The translations under genes and the position numbers were made by a program. Positions 43,990 to 53,900 of a DNA stretch of 64,000 nt are shown piece by piece. Origin of the DNA: an uncultured Candidatus Melainabacteria bacterium (GTDB taxonomy: Bacteria > Cyanobacteriota > Vampirovibrionia > Gastranaerophilales > Gastranaerophilaceae); assembly GCA_949927415.1 (NCBI GenBank), contig CATLFB010000003.1:62001-126000 (forward strand). Direction: 5' to 3'. Each line of letters opens with the position of its first letter. The stretch's first letter is position 1. Under the pieces are notes generated by a model, which was given only the letters and a program-made list of their open reading frames with translations, ran no database searches and was not told the DNA's origin.

Positions 43990-44641
43990 TCAAAGAGTAT
44001 TCATCAGTGTTTCAATCTTATTTGTTTGCGATAATTTTTCGATTTGGTTTATTAACTTAACCAGTTGTCTGAACTGATTTGTGCGAGTTGCAATGTAATT
44101 AATCGCATCCTCGTTGAAATTTAAATCTGTTAGTTGAATTAAGATATCAGCAATATATTCTTGATTAAATTGTTCAAATTTAAGCGATTTGTAAATCCTA
44201 TCCATCAATGTGGATATCGTGCGAGTTTTTTATCAGCACATCCCATTCCAACCAAAACAATCGGACATCCTGTTTTATCGTGCAAATCTCTTAATGTTTC
44301 AACTATATGCTTGTCAACTAAATATCAACAATTATTGTTTTAGGGTGTTGTCTTAAATGGTTTTCAATTAAACCGAATGTTTCTTGGGTATGCCAAAACG
44401 GATCTTCACTAAGTTCTTCGGCAATTTCAGATAAAAGCCATCTACTTGTCATTCCTTGTGTAGCTCTGACATAAACTGAATCGTTTTTATCTGCCCACCA
44501 CATGATTGTTTGCGATTTACCGAGTCCATGGTCTCCATAAACCAAGGCTAACTTTGGAATGTTTGATGGGAGTTTTTGAAGTTCACCCATCAACGATACA
44601 AATCGTTTCACATTTTTTGTTTTTACAAATGTTTTCTTCAT
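43990..44641 (-). pseudogene. TnsC/MuB-like transposition ATPase, broken
   Basis: The first part has Walker A LVYGDHGLGKSQTI and the AAA segment RATQGMTSRWLLSEIAEELSEDPFWHTQETFGLIENHLRQHPKTIIVD (read over several stretches), then hits a stop at 44318. About ten bases are missing exactly where the Walker B acid box would follow. Beyond this the frame reads LVDKHIVETLRDLHDKTG and VGMGCADKKLARYPH until a second frameshift near 44208, after which MDRIYKSLKFEQF continues to the end. Two lesions, one of them in the ATPase site, mean it is inactive. It lies between the transposase and the accessory gene. Confidence 0.75.
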
Positions 44642-44644
44642 AAT

Positions 44645-46629
44645 TTAGTCTCCATATAAGTTATAATATTCATCACTTCTAATGTAATCAGCAAGCCACT
44701 TTCTATCTTCAGAATTAGTGCATCCGTTATTCATTAGCCACTCATATTTTTCATAGTTTGAATTAAAAATAGGTCTGTTCATCTGCTGTTCACGAGGTGT
44801 TAGTTTCTTTTCCCGCTTTGGTTTTGGTTGTTCCGGGATTACTTCGACAACCGGCTCAGATTCTATTTCTAAAACTTCAGCATCTTCGATTGGATAATAC
44901 TTCAAGAATTCTTTTTTAGCCTTATTGAACTGTCGTTTTTGTTTTTGAATACGTTGTTTAAATTCTTCCATATCTTTTACAGTTCCGAGATGATGTGCCA
45001 TAGGATGGATTTTCTCTTCTCGTCGAGCTACGCATAAAAACTCGCCCTTCATTGAATAAACATAGATTTTAGATAAATCAAAAAGTGAATATCTAATAAA
45101 CACAGACTCCCTTAAATCAAGTAAAACCTCGCTTCTGTAATGCAAGCCTAAGAACGTAATTCCATGTTTATTAATTGTTCTTGTTTCTGTTTTCATCATC
45201 AAGTCGTTTAATGTATTTTTATCAATTTCTTGTTTTTGAACATCGTTTAACATCTCTTGAATAGTTTTTGAACTGACATTAGGACAAGGTTTTGAATTGT
45301 GATATTTAATCCAACAATCAATATATTTAATTACATCTTGAACGGTTGGAATGTAGTTTTTTGTTGTTTTTTGATGCATTTGTTTGTGCAACCTCTCGCC
45401 AGCTTTAGCCACGCAGGTTTATCTTCAATACTTGTTCCGATATAACTTGGCATCATTTTTTCAAACTCTTCTTGAAATTCTAAGAAAAATCTTTCAATAA
45501 CCTTTGCCCTTGCATTGTATGGTTTAGCAAATACAGACTTAATTCCGAAGTTAGAATAAACTCCGTTAAACCCTGATTCATCAAAATCAGTATGTTGGAA
45601 ATATTTTGCTTTAAATGCTTTTCCGTTATCTTGGTACACGACTTTTGGAATTAAACCAAGATTTAAAATTGAATTACGCAAAGCACTTGCGATACATTGA
45701 GTATTTTCCGTCATCATAATTTCATACCCGACAAGTGCTGTTGATTTCCAATCTAGAAAGCCAACGAGTGTTGCTCTCGTTGGCTTGCCTGTGAATGGAT
45801 TTATTACTTGGAAGTTAAGAACGTGACCGTCAGCGATTAAGACATCACCAACTTCCAATTTAGAAATATCTCGTTCAATGTATACTTCCACTTTGTCGTG
45901 GTATGCTTTTTCGCCCTCTCTCATAAGAATCCATTTTGAGTAATTTGTCTTTTTAAAATGCTCAGCAAATCTTCTGAATGTAAGGTTATAAGGGATATCT
46001 TCATAACCTCGTTTTTCTAAAACGTGTCTTGTTAAATTAATTGCTTTTCCAATACTGAATTTATTCGGATGCAGAAGATATTTTAGAAAAACTTGTTTCA
46101 TCTCATTATTTAATATTGTGTTGTATTCGTTTTGAGATTGAACTTTACGTTGCGGAACTAAACCTTGATAGCCATAATCCTCATAATTCTTCATCCAACG
46201 ATAAATTGTACCGATTGAAAGTTTTCCCATAAATTTATATATCTGTGGCAAGTATAATCCTGAATTGTAGAGTTCAATAAATATCGAATCAGCCACTTTT
46301 TTAGTCGGATATCTTTTCCTTATTGTTTCAAGTGCGGAGATAATATCCACTCGTGCTAAAGCTGTCAATCGTGCATTCTCTGATATAAAATTTATATTAT
46401 TAATAGGAACTAATGCCGTCGATTTTGATTTTCTTTCCTCATCCTCAAGTTTTTCTTGAACTTCGACTTCAAGGGATGAATCTTTAATTTCATAAGATTT
46501 GCCGCCCTGAACAGTAACTTCACGAGCAATGTATTTGCCCTTTTTAATCGCAATTCTAAGGAAGCGATTGCTACTTAAACCTTTAATCTTTGCTATTGTA
46601 TTTATATCTATATATTCATCGTTTTTCAT
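44645..46629 (-). pseudogene. Mu/TnsB-type DDE transposase, one frameshift
   Basis: The first frame (about 430 residues) contains an N-terminal helix-turn-helix, a second HTH (QIYKFMGKLSIGTIYRWMKNYEDYG) and the DDE core: D in LIADGHVLNFQV, D in VYQDNGKAFKA, E in ERFFLEFQEEFE. It shifts frame at about 45413. Re-reading one base gives KPAWAKAGERLHKQMHQ and the second frame supplies the Mu-type beta-barrel (FLGLHYRSEVLLDLRESVFIRYSLFDLSKIYVY) and a charged tail. A single -1 lesion, by slippage or sequence error, would restore it. A purine-rich ribosome site is not evident. Confidence 0.78.
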
Positions 46630-46780
46630 AGTACACACACAATAACTCTGAAGACAAAGTATTGGAACACCATTTCCGAGTGTTGTGTCTGTTTTGTATC
46701 AATTAAAATTTTTTCTTGATGAATATTTTGTATCCGACTTTTTTGAAAAAATTTCCGACTAAAATTTCAAAAGTCCTGTA

Positions 46781-46870
46781 CCAAATTTCGCATTTTAACC
46801 GCACAAGATATAAACACTGCCTAAAAGTGGGCTATATTTGCTTTTTGGGTAATTTCGCATTATAACCGCC
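46781..46870 (+). repeat. Right-end direct repeats of the transposon
   Basis: AATTTCGCATTTTAACCGC (46784 on) and AATTTCGCATTATAACCGC (46851 on) are near-identical direct repeats 67 bp apart, upstream of the transposase gene. A partial third, GTTTCGCAAC, follows. They look like transposase-binding sites at an element end. Other than these I see nothing in 46639-46967. Confidence 0.7.
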
Positions 46871-46967
46871 GTTTCGCAACTATCCTGTCAAATAACACCA
46901 ATAACAGAAAAAACTTCCAAGAATGTCATGCAATCGAACTTGGAGAGATACTTATAATATGAAAAAA

Positions 46968-47039
46968 CTCCCCAGGTTGGACTCGAACCAACAACCTACC
47001 GGTTAACAGCCGGTTGCTCCGCCATTGAGCTACTGAGGA
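46968..47039 (-). tRNA. tRNA-Asn (anticodon GTT)
   Basis: Acceptor stem TCCTCAG pairs with CTGGGGA, with discriminator G. The D-arm is TAGCTCAATGGCGGAGCA, the anticodon loop is CTGTTAA, and the T-arm is GTTGG TTCGAGT CCAAC. CCA is not encoded. Its 3' end points toward the transposon. Confidence 0.95.
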
Positions 47040-47240
47040 TTATTTCAGTTTTATTCTTTTGTAACTTGTAACCTGAGTTTCCTCTGTCGATTACTCTTTT
47101 AATATAATATAAAAAAAATATATTGTAAAGTACTTTTTTATATTTTTTTTGAAAAATTTTATGATTTTGGGTATATATTGGCGATTTCTTTGATTGTGTG
47201 CTATAATTATATTGGTATATGTGTAGTAAAGGAGAATTTT

Positions 47241-47978
47241 ATGGCAAATCCTGTTTTAAATAATAGATTTCTTGAAAATGAAAGAGTTTTAGATTCAGCC
47301 CCAATGTCAATTAACGGAGCAATTAACAAATCATTGATTCTGTTCTTTTGTCTTTTGATTCCGGCTGTTTACATGTTCTCGCTTGTCGGGGCAGGCTTTT
47401 TGGATAAAGCACAAAGTCTTACCTTGGGCGGTGCTGTTGTCGGATTTATTTTGGCAATTGTTACTATTTTTTGCAGAAAACCGGCATGGTATAAATTTTT
47501 AACTCCAATGTATGCTGTTGCGGAAGGCTTTTTTGTCGGAGGCGTCTCAGCTTTCTTTGAAACTGCTATGACAGGAATTGTTTCACAGGCTATTATGGGA
47601 ACTTTTGTCTGCGTGCTTATGATGCTTGGCCTTTATAGAGCAGGCATAATTCGTGCAACTCAAAAATTCCGTTCGACTTTGATTCTTACAACCGCATCTA
47701 TTGCCGTGATTTATTTGATTCAAATAGTTGCATCATTTTTCGGCCGCTCAATCCCGGAAATCTTTACCGCAAGCCCTGTCGGAATCGGTTTCAGCGCGAT
47801 TGTGGTTGTGATTGCGTCTCTAAATCTGATTCTTGACTTTGATTTTATTGAACAGGGCGCAAACGCCATGCTCGAAAAAGAATACGAGTGGTATGGTGCC
47901 TTCGGCCTTATGATAACTATTGTTTGGCTGTATTTGGAAATCTTAAGACTTCTGGCAAAACTTAACAGCAGAAGATAA
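47241..47978 (+). CDS. Bax-inhibitor-1 / YccA family membrane protein
   Basis: 245 residues with seven hydrophobic segments and the family C-terminus EYEWYGAFGLMITIVWLYLEILRLLAKL. The opening FLENERVLDSAPMSINGAINKSLILF is typical of the bacterial YccA-like branch. Members are membrane proteins linked to proton/Ca2+ leak and to FtsH protease in other bacteria; the role here is unknown. AAAGGAG precedes the ATG at 47241, and a TATAAT box lies near 47211. It ends in a strong shared terminator. Confidence 0.9.
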   Translation: MANPVLNNRFLENERVLDSAPMSINGAINKSLILFFCLLIPAVYMFSLVGAGFLDKAQSLTLGGAVVGFILAIVTIFCRKPAWYKFLTPMYAVAEGFFVGGVSAFFETAMTGIVSQAIMGTFVCVLMMLGLYRAGIIRATQKFRSTLILTTASIAVIYLIQIVASFFGRSIPEIFTASPVGIGFSAIVVVIASLNLILDFDFIEQGANAMLEKEYEWYGAFGLMITIVWLYLEILRLLAKLNSRR

Positions 47979-47995
47979 AATCTTGTTCAATATTA

Positions 47996-48027
47996 AAAAC
48001 GCCGGTCTAAACAGCCGGCGTTTTTTT
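47996..48027. terminator. Bidirectional terminator between BI-1 and mtaB genes
   Basis: A GC-rich stem, ACGCCGG/CCGGCGT, with A run before and seven T after. It overlaps the mtaB stop on the other strand. Confidence 0.85.
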
Positions 48028-49321
48028 AGATTAGTTCTGCAAAAATTTTCCCGTTTTCGTATTTTGTAATTTTTATTTTTGCAAGAGTATTGAAAAGTGC
48101 TTCATCTTTCGAATTCAAAATTACAGTTAAGTAATTGCGTGTCACGCCTTTTAAAAATCCGGTTTTCTTGTCGGCATGCTTTTCGATGAGAATTTCATGT
48201 ACGCAACCGATATTTTTTTGTATAAATTCGTCATGCTTTTTCGCCGAAATCTTTTTGACAATATCAGCCCGAATTTCTTTTGTCCTGTCATCAATCTGTT
48301 CTGATGCTTTTGCGCCGACGGTTCCCTGCCGTATGGAATATGGGAATGTGTGGATTTGCGTTAAACCTGATTCTTCAAGATTTTCCCGCGTAATTTCAAA
48401 ATCCTCGTCAGTTTCGCCCGCAAAACCTGTTATGATGTCGCTTCCAAGGAACGGTTTATCAAACATTTCATTAATTTTTTCAATTTGCGCAAGATAATCT
48501 TCAACCTTGTAAAAGCGATTCATTGACCGCAAAGTTTTGTTGCATGCTGATTGAAGTGAAAGGTGAAAATGCGGACAGAATTTTTCTGATTTTTGTAAAA
48601 AATCAAGCATTTCATCAGTAATTTCAAGTGGATTCAATGAGCCTAAACGGTAGCGGGGAATGGTGGTGCGTTCTTCAACTGCTTTTAAAAGGTCAAGAAG
48701 TTCCTGCCCTTTTTCTTTTCCCCACTGACCTATATGAATTCCTGTGAAAACAACTTCTTTAAAGCCGTGATTTGCAAAATTGTTTATCTGTTCGACTATA
48801 AAATCAATATCCGCACTTCTGCTTTTGCCGCGCGCAAACGGGATTATGCAATAAGAACACCTGTTGTCGCAGCCGTCTTGAATTTTTAATCCGGCGCGTG
48901 TTTTTGTTGTGTCTTCAAGTGCTTGTTTGTTGAATTCAGTTAACTTCATTATGTCAGATACAATGCAGGGCATGTTATCATTTTGAAGCCGGTCAAGAAT
49001 TTTGTTCATATTGAGTTTTTCGTCGTTTCCGATTACAAAGTCAATAAAATCATTTTCCAGCAACTTTTCTTTTTCAACCTGCGCAATGCAGCCTGTCAAA
49101 ATTGTTATAATTTCAGAATTTTTATGTTTTGCGTTTCTGAGAAGATAAAAAGCCTCGTTGTCGCTTTTGTGCGTCACCGTGCAGGAATTTAAAATGTAAA
49201 GGTCTGCATCTTCAATACTTTTTACTTCTAAAAATCCGTTTTTGTTAAGATTTTCTTTGATAATTGAGCTTTCGAACTGATTTGATTTGCAGCCCATTGT
49301 GTGAATATAATACTTTTTCAT
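48026..49321 (-). CDS. mtaB: MtaB-type tRNA methylthiotransferase
   Basis: A MiaB-family radical SAM enzyme adding a methylthio group to t6A37 of tRNA. The N-terminal UPF0004 domain has its three cluster cysteines C11, C47 and C78 (MGCKSNQFES; NSCTVTHKSD; TGCIAQ). The SAM cluster is C151, C155 and C158 in GCDNRCSYCIIPFARG. TRAM-like C-terminus (VGCVHEILIEKHADKKTGFLKGVTRNY). The NQFES wording and CTVTHKSD favour MtaB over MiaB or RimO. 431 residues. ATG at 49321 chosen because the family begins MKKYYIHTMGC; the -10-like TATAAT abuts it. Confidence 0.9.
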   Translation of the reverse strand: MKKYYIHTMGCKSNQFESSIIKENLNKNGFLEVKSIEDADLYILNSCTVTHKSDNEAFYLLRNAKHKNSEIITILTGCIAQVEKEKLLENDFIDFVIGNDEKLNMNKILDRLQNDNMPCIVSDIMKLTEFNKQALEDTTKTRAGLKIQDGCDNRCSYCIIPFARGKSRSADIDFIVEQINNFANHGFKEVVFTGIHIGQWGKEKGQELLDLLKAVEERTTIPRYRLGSLNPLEITDEMLDFLQKSEKFCPHFHLSLQSACNKTLRSMNRFYKVEDYLAQIEKINEMFDKPFLGSDIITGFAGETDEDFEITRENLEESGLTQIHTFPYSIRQGTVGAKASEQIDDRTKEIRADIVKKISAKKHDEFIQKNIGCVHEILIEKHADKKTGFLKGVTRNYLTVILNSKDEALFNTLAKIKITKYENGKIFAELI

Positions 49322-49449
49322 ATTATATATCATATTTTAAATCAGATACTATGTAAATAATAATTAACAAATGTTACTATAATAGCAAAATTTTTTACTT
49401 TTGCGGTTTGAAATTGTATAATAAATTTGTAAAATGGAAAGGTGTGTGT

Positions 49450-50463
49450 ATGAATATTAAGTCGCTTGATAATCAAACTTTCAATTCTCGCAGTGACAGG
49501 AATTTAAGTACTTATAACCCAAGGCGCAATCCAAGGCATCATGTCGATAATTTGATTGCTCTGGACGATAATTCAATCAGAAAATTGGCCTATGCCAAAA
49601 CCCTTGCTAATACTGACGATAATAAAAATAGAAAGATTGTGAAAGGCATGTTTGCCGCAATTCCTGTTATCTCAGGTATTACGACTGCACTTTTAGAGCC
49701 TGCAGAGAGCAAACTTATTTCTAAACACATCAAAGGTGTATCCGCAAGACTTCTAAACGGAGCGAAATCCGCTGGTGTGTGGGGAGTTCTGCTGGGCGTG
49801 GGCGCCGGAATTTATGCGCTTAAAAACAAACTTGAAGACAAATCCCCGGCATTCAATCAATTCAGCGCACAAAATCCGCTTTTGACGTTTGCCGCAGCTA
49901 CAACGGCCTTTGTCGGTACATTGGCTCTTGGCGGCAAATATCTGCCAAAACTTGTTAGCGCTGTTTCAAAACACATTAATCCTTCGACAATTGTGAAATT
50001 TGAAAACAATGTTTCAAAATATTCAAACAAATTTAACAGAAATAAATATGTCAAATCTGCCGCAACATTTGCGAATAATGTTAAACAAAGTAAATATTTT
50101 GCACCGTTTAAAGGTGTTGTAAAAGCCGGATTAGATTGGGCGCCGTCAGTGCTTTTGATGGGTGCCGGTCTTCAGTCATTTATGCACGGACAAGATAAGC
50201 AGGCTGAATTTGTCAGAAATTATTCCGATATGAAAGAATACCAGCTTCGTCTTGCAAAATCAAGAATTCGCGAACTTTCTGAGAAAAATAACGAACTTCA
50301 CACCGCTCAGACAAGAGAAAATGTGATTAAACAATATAATGACGAGATGATTAAAGAATGCGTCAAAACGCTAAAGGAACTCAACTCTTCAGACAATATT
50401 GTACAAGCCTTTGCTCCGGAATCTTTAGCCGCGGCGATTGAGGACAACGAAACTTTTAGTTAA
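49450..50463 (+). CDS. Unrecognised protein with central membrane segments
   Basis: 337 residues. N-terminus MNIKSLDNQTFNSRSDR is polar, with a TFNS stretch at residues 10-13 that is a weak match to the SFxG motif of other unassigned proteins. Hydrophobic segments lie near residues 65-85 (GMFAAIPVISGITTALL), 110-125 (GVWGVLLGVGAGIYAL) and 145-165 (LLTFAAATTAFVGTLALGG), with a fourth around 230-245. A charged helix ends the protein (ARSRIRELSEKNNELHTAQ-like, here KSRIREL). The ATG at 49450 follows AAAGGTG. No known domain. Confidence 0.7.
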   Translation: MNIKSLDNQTFNSRSDRNLSTYNPRRNPRHHVDNLIALDDNSIRKLAYAKTLANTDDNKNRKIVKGMFAAIPVISGITTALLEPAESKLISKHIKGVSARLLNGAKSAGVWGVLLGVGAGIYALKNKLEDKSPAFNQFSAQNPLLTFAAATTAFVGTLALGGKYLPKLVSAVSKHINPSTIVKFENNVSKYSNKFNRNKYVKSAATFANNVKQSKYFAPFKGVVKAGLDWAPSVLLMGAGLQSFMHGQDKQAEFVRNYSDMKEYQLRLAKSRIRELSEKNNELHTAQTRENVIKQYNDEMIKECVKTLKELNSSDNIVQAFAPESLAAAIEDNETFS

Positions 50464-50485
50464 GTTTTAATTGATTTATAAAAAC

Positions 50486-50518
50486 AAAAAAGACGGACAT
50501 TTGTTAATCCGTCTTTTT
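50486..50518. terminator. Intrinsic terminator
   Basis: Stem AAAAAGACGGA/TCCGTCTTTTT, between convergent genes, with U-tract potential on both strands. Confidence 0.85.
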
Positions 50519-50538
50519 TAATATAATTTTTTATATTG

Positions 50539-50895
50539 TTATTGTTGTGAAAATTTTTTCACAGCTTCTGCAGCTTTGTTATAAATTTCTCTTAACGAAT
50601 TTGCAAAATTTTCACGCGTGTTTGTACTTAAATTAAGCGAAAATGATGCGTTGCTATCCGAGAAGCCTTCTGACGGAAATACGCTCATTTTAGTGTTATC
50701 AAACATATCATTCTTAATTAGAGAAAAATAAATTCGGGCTTTTTCATGTCTTGCGTAATTATCTAATGTCGACATTGATTTTTCGTTAAAAAGCGAAGGA
50801 AACTTTTGTGAAAGTTCTTCCGAAACAAGAATGTTGCGTGTAAGTTGACGCGGCAGCGCTTTGTGGTCTATACCAAGAGTGTGTATTTTAATCAT
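50539..50895 (-). CDS. Small unrecognised protein
   Basis: 118 residues, mixed composition, no signal peptide or membrane segment. SNASFSLNLSTNTRENFANSLREIYNKAAEAVKKF is predicted as a beta strand and C-terminal helix. No family recognised, no clear ribosome site. A terminator hairpin at 50921-50950 separates it from nifJ upstream, so it must have its own promoter. Confidence 0.5.
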   Translation of the reverse strand: MIKIHTLGIDHKALPRQLTRNILVSEELSQKFPSLFNEKSMSTLDNYARHEKARIYFSLIKNDMFDNTKMSVFPSEGFSDSNASFSLNLSTNTRENFANSLREIYNKAAEAVKKFSQQ

Positions 50896-50920
50896 AAGTC
50901 ATTTTTGCTATAACCATAGC

Positions 50921-50950
50921 AAAAGAGATACCAATAAAGGTATCTCTTTT
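50921..50950. terminator. Terminator of nifJ
   Basis: Stem AAAAGAGATACC/GGTATCTCTTTT with a six-base loop and T run, directly after nifJ on the minus strand. Confidence 0.85.
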
Positions 50951-50972
50951 ACAATTATTAATAAAATAATAA

Positions 50973-53900
50973 TTATTTAACCAGTTCACCGACTGCTTTA
51001 AACATTGCCATACGTCTTGCGGCATCTTCTTCCGCTTTTGTATATAATTGTTCAGCAGCTTCAGGGTTTGTTTTAAGTAGTGACTTATAACGTCCTTCTG
51101 ATCTGATGAAGTCTTGGTAGCTGATTTTTGTATCTTTAGCATCCCAGGTGAACGGTTGTTCGTTTGCAGGGTTGTATCTGTAAAGCGGGAAGTATCCTGC
51201 TTCAACTGCACGTTTTTGTTCTGTCTGTGTTTTAGACATATCAATACCGTGAGCGATACAAGGAGCATAAGCAAATATGATTGATGGTCCATCATAAGCT
51301 TCAGCTTCCTGGAACGCTTTAAGAGTTTGACCTCTGTCTGCGCCCAATGCAACTGATGCTACATAAACATATCCGTAAGACATGCTCATTAAGCCCATGT
51401 TTTTCTTGTATGTCGGTTTACCGCCTGTAGCGAACTTCGCAACAGCACCTGTCGGTGTTGATTTAGATGCTTGACCGCCGGTATTTGAGTAAACTTCTGT
51501 ATCAAGTACGAGGATATTAACGTTTTTGTTTTGAGCAAGAACGTGGTCAATACCGCCGTAACCGATATCGTTAGCCCAACCGTCACCACCGATAATCCAG
51601 ATTGATTTATCAGTGAAGTAGTCTTGAAGTTCACGAACTTTAGCTAAATCAGCGCAATCGCAATCTGCGTATTTAGCGATAACTTCTTTAGCTTTGTTTT
51701 GAGCAGCAACAGCTTCTTCTGTTTTTGAATTATCGAAGTGAGCCATAGCGCCTTCAAGAGCTTCTTTCAAATCAGCAGGAGTTTTTTCATTAGAAACAAC
51801 TTTTTCAACAAATGTTTTCAAAGTATCTCTGTTTGAATCAACTGCTAATCTCATACCGAAACCGAATTCAGCGTTGTCTTCGAATAATGAGTTAGCCCAA
51901 GCCGGACCTCTGCCTTCTTTAGTTTTTGTATAAGGAATTGTCGGGAATGTACCAGAGTAGATTGATGAACAACCTGTTGCGTTAGCAACAATAGCATTTT
52001 CACCGAACAATTGAGAAACCAATTTAACATAAGGTGTTTCACCACAACCTGCACAAGCGCCTGAGAATTCGAACAACGGTTTTCTGAGCATTGCACCTTT
52101 GATTGTTTTTGTAGTGTTTTTACCCATTACGTTATCAGGTAATTCGTCGAAGAATTTTTCGTTTTCAAGTTCACATGCTTCAACTTCTTTTTCAATTGTT
52201 GACCATGTTAAAGCAGGTTTTTCAGGATTTTTGTTAGCAGGGCACTGGTCTAAACATACGCCGCAGCCTGTACAATCCTGACAGTATACTTGAACTTTGA
52301 ATTCTTCATCTGCAAGAGCCGGTTTAGCAGGAATAGTTTTGAATGAAGCCGGAGCATCTTTCAAGTTTTCTTTTTCTACTAATTTAGTTCTGATTGCAGC
52401 GTGCGGACATGCTGAAGCGCAGATGCCGCATTGAATACAATTTTCAGAATTCCAATGAGGAACACGAGGAGCTATACCGCGTTTTTCCAAACAAGCTGTA
52501 CCTGTCGGGATTACACCATCATTTGACATAGCTGAAACAGGAATGTCATCGCCTTTAAGTTTCATTGAAGGTTCAATGATTTTTTTAGCGAATTCAGATG
52601 CGTTTTCAGGAAGTAATTGAGCTTCATCAATACATCCAACGCCATCCAATGTTGCAGGAACAGGAACTTCTTCAGTTGCGTTAACTGCTGCATCAATTAA
52701 TGCAAGGTTCATGTTAACAACATCGTCGCCTTTTTTCTTAAAGGTTTTGGTTGTCATTGCTTTCATACCTTCAAGAGCTTGTTCAAACGGAATAATTCCT
52801 GATACTTTGAAGTAAGCAACCATCATAACCGTGTTTGCACCTTTACCGCGCAAGCCGGGTTGTTCTTTAATAAGTTTTTCCGCATCTACGTTGTAGAATT
52901 TGATTTTCTTATCAATGATAGTTTTTTGCATATCACGTGTTAAGTGAGCAAAAGCTTCTTCTTTTGTATAAGGTGAGTTCAATAAGAATGTACCGCCTTC
53001 TTTAATACCTTTTAACAAATCATATCTGCCAATGTAAGCATGCGCAGAGCATGATACAAAGTCAGGAGCTGTGATAAGGTATGTTGATTTAATATGTTCA
53101 TCACCAAATCTCAAGTGAGAAACTGTTACACCGAAAGATTTTTTAGAGTCATAAGCAAAGTATGCTTGAGCATCTTTATTAGTGTACTGACCGATAATTT
53201 TAATTGAGTTTTTGTTAGCACCTACCGTACCGTCTGAACCAAGTCCCCAGAACATACAGTTTGTAGTACCTTCAGGTTCTGTTACAATGTGTTCTTCAAC
53301 TTTTAAAGATTTGTTTGTAACGTCATCTTCAATACCGACTGTGAAACCATGGAAACCGTTGTTTTCAGAGTGTTTGTAAATAGCAAGAACCATTGACGGA
53401 GTAAATTCTTTAGAAGATAAACCGTAACGTCCGCCGATAACTCTAACGTCTTTACCTGCAACAGCAGCTGTAACGTCCATGAATAAAGGTTCACCGATTG
53501 AGCCGGGTTCTTTTGTTCTGTCAAGAACTGCAATACGTTTAACTGATGCAGGTAATGCCTCGTTAAAGCGTTTTACGTCAAACGGTCTGTATAGTCTTAC
53601 TTTAACCAAACCGTATTTAGTACCGCGTTTAGCGTTCAAGTAAGTGATTGTTTCTTCGATTGTTTCGCAAGAAGAACCGATAGCAACAATTACGTCAGTT
53701 GCATCAGGTGCACCAACGTAATCGAACGGATGATATTGTCTGCCTGTTACTTGAGCAACTTTGTCCATATATTCTTGAACGATATCAGGAACTGCATCAT
53801 AGTATTTGTTAACTGTTTCACGTCCCTGGAAGTAAACGTCAGTGTTTTGTGCGCCGACTTTACATTTAGGAGCTTCAGGTCTTAATGCACGGTTTCTGAA

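Larger units (their letters stand above)
37525..46880. mobile_element. Decayed Mu/Tn7-like (TnsB/TnsC) transposon with defence-type cargo
   Basis: At the right are a DDE transposase, an ATPase partner and an accessory gene, all leftward and with frameshifts in the first two. Matching end repeats in inverted orientation are at 37544-37558 (left) and 46781-46795 plus 46851-46870 (right). The right end lies ~70-90 bp past the 3' end of tRNA-Asn. Exact outer borders and target duplication could not be fixed. The interior is very AT-rich compared with the flanks. Cargo: the STAND gene, two small genes, a broken DUF2971 gene. Confidence 0.75.

Noticed and set aside
46968..47039. Transposon insertion within tRNA-Asn, or duplication of the tRNA end as an att site
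   Set aside because: The tRNA is intact and no second copy of its 3' end was found near 37.5 kb. Only proximity is supported.
50888..51352. 154-residue frame within nifJ on the same strand
   Set aside because: Shadow of nifJ in another frame. Low-complexity composition typical of such shadows.
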